From: Thermoplasmata archaeon
Lineage (GTDB): Archaea; Thermoplasmatota; Thermoplasmata; Lutacidiplasmatales; UBA184
Length of the DNA stretch: 5,723 nt
Direction: 5' to 3'
Assembly (NCBI GenBank): GCA_030039135.1
Contig: JASHQN010000177.1
Span: 1 to 5,723, forward strand
Shown here piece after piece: positions 4,619 through 5,723 of the stretch. Each line of letters starts with the position of its first letter. Position 1 is the stretch's first letter. The notes under the pieces were generated by a model. It had not been told where the DNA came from. It was given only the letters and a program-made list of their open reading frames with translations, and did not search any database. Position numbers and translations under genes: made by a program.

Positions 4619-5723
4619 TCACCAGCCGACAGGGTGCCCGTGGTTCTGCTCGTTGAGCCACTGTTGGAGGGGCTGGAAGTACTCGAGAAGACCCATCGCG
4701 TCCATCCGCCGCTCTCCCGTGACCGCTTCGAGTGCGTCCGGCCATTCGTGGCTCGACCCCATCCGCATCATCGACTCCAACCGTCGGCCCGCCGCGGCCG
4801 AGCCGTAGATCGACGCGCGATGGAGCGGGCCGGGAGCGTTCGTCACCTTCGCGAGCGCCCGGTGGAATTGGAACTGCAGGATGTGCGCGAGGAAGTAGCG
4901 CATGTAGGGCACGTTCGCGGCCACGTGGTACTTCGCGCCGGGATCGAACTCCTCTTCGCCGCGGGGGGCCGGCGGGGCGACGCCCTGGAGCGCGGTCCGC
5001 ATCTCCCACCAGGTGCGATTGTACTCGGCGGGAGCGATCTCCTCGGCGAAGACGCGCCAGCGCCAGCGATCGACCACCAGGCCGAACGGCAGGAAGGCGA
5101 TCTTCTCGAGGGCCCGCAGGAGGAGCGCGTCCAGGTCGTCGAGCGGGGGCATCGAGGGGTCGAGGAGGCCGACCTTCCCGAGGTACTCCGGGGTGATCGA
5201 GAGCGCGATCGTGTCGCCCAGGGCCTCGTGGAACCCGTCGTGAGCGCTGTCGCGGAAGAGGAACGGCTGGCCGGAGTACGCCCGATAGTAGTAGGCGTGG
5301 CCGAGCTCGTGATGGACCGTCGTGAAGTCCTCCGCGGTGATCTCCGTGCACATCTTGATCCGGAGGTCCTCGGCGAGATCGATGTCCCACGCGCTCGCGT
5401 GGCAGACGACCTCCCGGTCGCGTGGACGTTCGAGCATCGACCGCTCCCAGAAGGTCGAGGGGAGCGGAGCCAGACCGAGCGAAACGAAGAACCCCTCCGC
5501 GTAGCGGACCATGTCCTTCGCGGTGGTGCCCCGTCCGACGAGCGCCTTCGTGAGGTCGAACTCGCTCCCCGGTCCTGGAGGCGCGAGGAGCGGGTAGATC
5601 CCCTCCCACGACTGCGCCCACATGTTGCCGAGGAGATGGGCGGGGATGGGGCCCCGCTCGGGAACCTCGTCGGCCCCGTACTTCTCGCGAAGCCGCCAGC
5701 GCACGTACGCGTGGAGCGAACGG
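4619..5723 (-). CDS. M2-family peptidyl-dipeptidase (angiotensin-converting-enzyme-like), C-terminal part (cut by window edge)
   Basis: The frame enters from the right edge (RSLHAYV before the first in-frame GTG at 5704) and ends with TGA at 4621-4619. That GTG lies inside conserved sequence, so it is not the start. Numbering from its codon, HHELGH (131-136) gives the zinc histidines His132 and His136 and catalytic Glu133, and GFHEALGD (157-164) gives the third ligand Glu160 with ACE spacing. Other ACE-like blocks are GPIPAHLLGNMWAQSWE (18-34), the disulfide-type Cys101/Cys119 pair around CHASAWD, WRWRVF (214-219), FDPGAKYH (253-260) and VPYMRYF (265-271). Lys258, His260, Tyr267 and His102 match ACE residues that bind the substrate C-terminus, and Trp232, Arg236 and Arg269 match chloride ligands. 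The enzyme should remove C-terminal dipeptides from peptides. The missing N-terminus would show whether it is secreted. The protein ends just after the conserved GW, so its C-terminus is complete. The family call is essentially certain. Confidence 0.97.
   Translation of the reverse strand, partial: RSLHAYVRWRLREKYGADEVPERGPIPAHLLGNMWAQSWEGIYPLLAPPGPGSEFDLTKALVGRGTTAKDMVRYAEGFFVSLGLAPLPSTFWERSMLERPRDREVVCHASAWDIDLAEDLRIKMCTEITAEDFTTVHHELGHAYYYRAYSGQPFLFRDSAHDGFHEALGDTIALSITPEYLGKVGLLDPSMPPLDDLDALLLRALEKIAFLPFGLVVDRWRWRVFAEEIAPAEYNRTWWEMRTALQGVAPPAPRGEEEFDPGAKYHVAANVPYMRYFLAHILQFQFHRALAKVTNAPGPLHRASIYGSAAAGRRLESMMRMGSSHEWPDALEAVTGERRMDAMGLLEYFQPLQQWLNEQNHGHPVGW

Noticed and set aside
4473..5621. 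Minus-strand 382-codon open frame
   Set aside because: It overlaps the M2 peptidase in another frame of the same strand. Its product is Arg/Gly/Pro-rich with no motif, while the peptidase frame has unmistakable conserved blocks.
1..5723. CRISPR array, tRNA/rRNA, transposon ends or attachment sites
   Set aside because: I saw no regularly spaced repeats, cloverleaf-like segments, transposase motifs or target duplications on either strand.

Overview
The window is uniformly G+C-rich (about two-thirds by eye) and densely coded on both strands, with no RNA gene, insertion sequence, CRISPR array or integrase in view. Several signs point to an archaeon, most plausibly a G+C-rich Thermoplasmatota-like lineage. 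These are AT-rich TATA-like hexamers about 27 bases before a start codon that has no Shine-Dalgarno (SD) site (a leaderless gene), purine SD sites before other genes, a winged-helix regulator of a type common in archaea, and a small zinc-ribbon protein. The placement is inference; a G+C-rich bacterium is not excluded.

Left part, minus strand (1-676): an 87-residue helical protein of unknown function, then a possible 29-residue Pro/His-rich microprotein, then the N-terminal part of an HtrA/DegP-type serine protease that runs off the left edge. Each SD site sits inside the last codons of the preceding frame, so the three look translationally coupled.

Divergent control region (677-873): a TATA-like patch for the leftward unit, a 26-bp near-perfect inverted repeat directly upstream of it, a cluster of three CGTAG/CTACG half-sites near the predicted leftward start, and a TATA-like TTAAAT box for a leaderless rightward gene.

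Centre, plus strand (874-3955): a winged-helix regulator with an unrecognised C-terminal domain, followed after 50 bp by an ABC ATPase and a large two-lobed ABC-2-type permease whose start overlaps the signals at the ATPase stop. This looks like a regulator-plus-exporter operon of unknown substrate.

Right part, minus strand (3961-5723): a GRAM/PH-like domain protein with a C-terminal four-cysteine zinc ribbon, convergent with the permease with only 5 bp between stop codons. After a 181-bp spacer comes the C-terminal two-thirds or so of an M2-family (angiotensin-converting-enzyme-like) zinc peptidase that runs off the right edge.

The strongest observations are the complete ACE-like active site in an apparently archaeal setting, the 26-bp inverted repeat in the divergent promoter, and the coupled small-protein/HtrA unit. 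I see no defined new system such as a defence island. The best candidate for something undescribed is the small-protein/microprotein/HtrA unit with its operator region.
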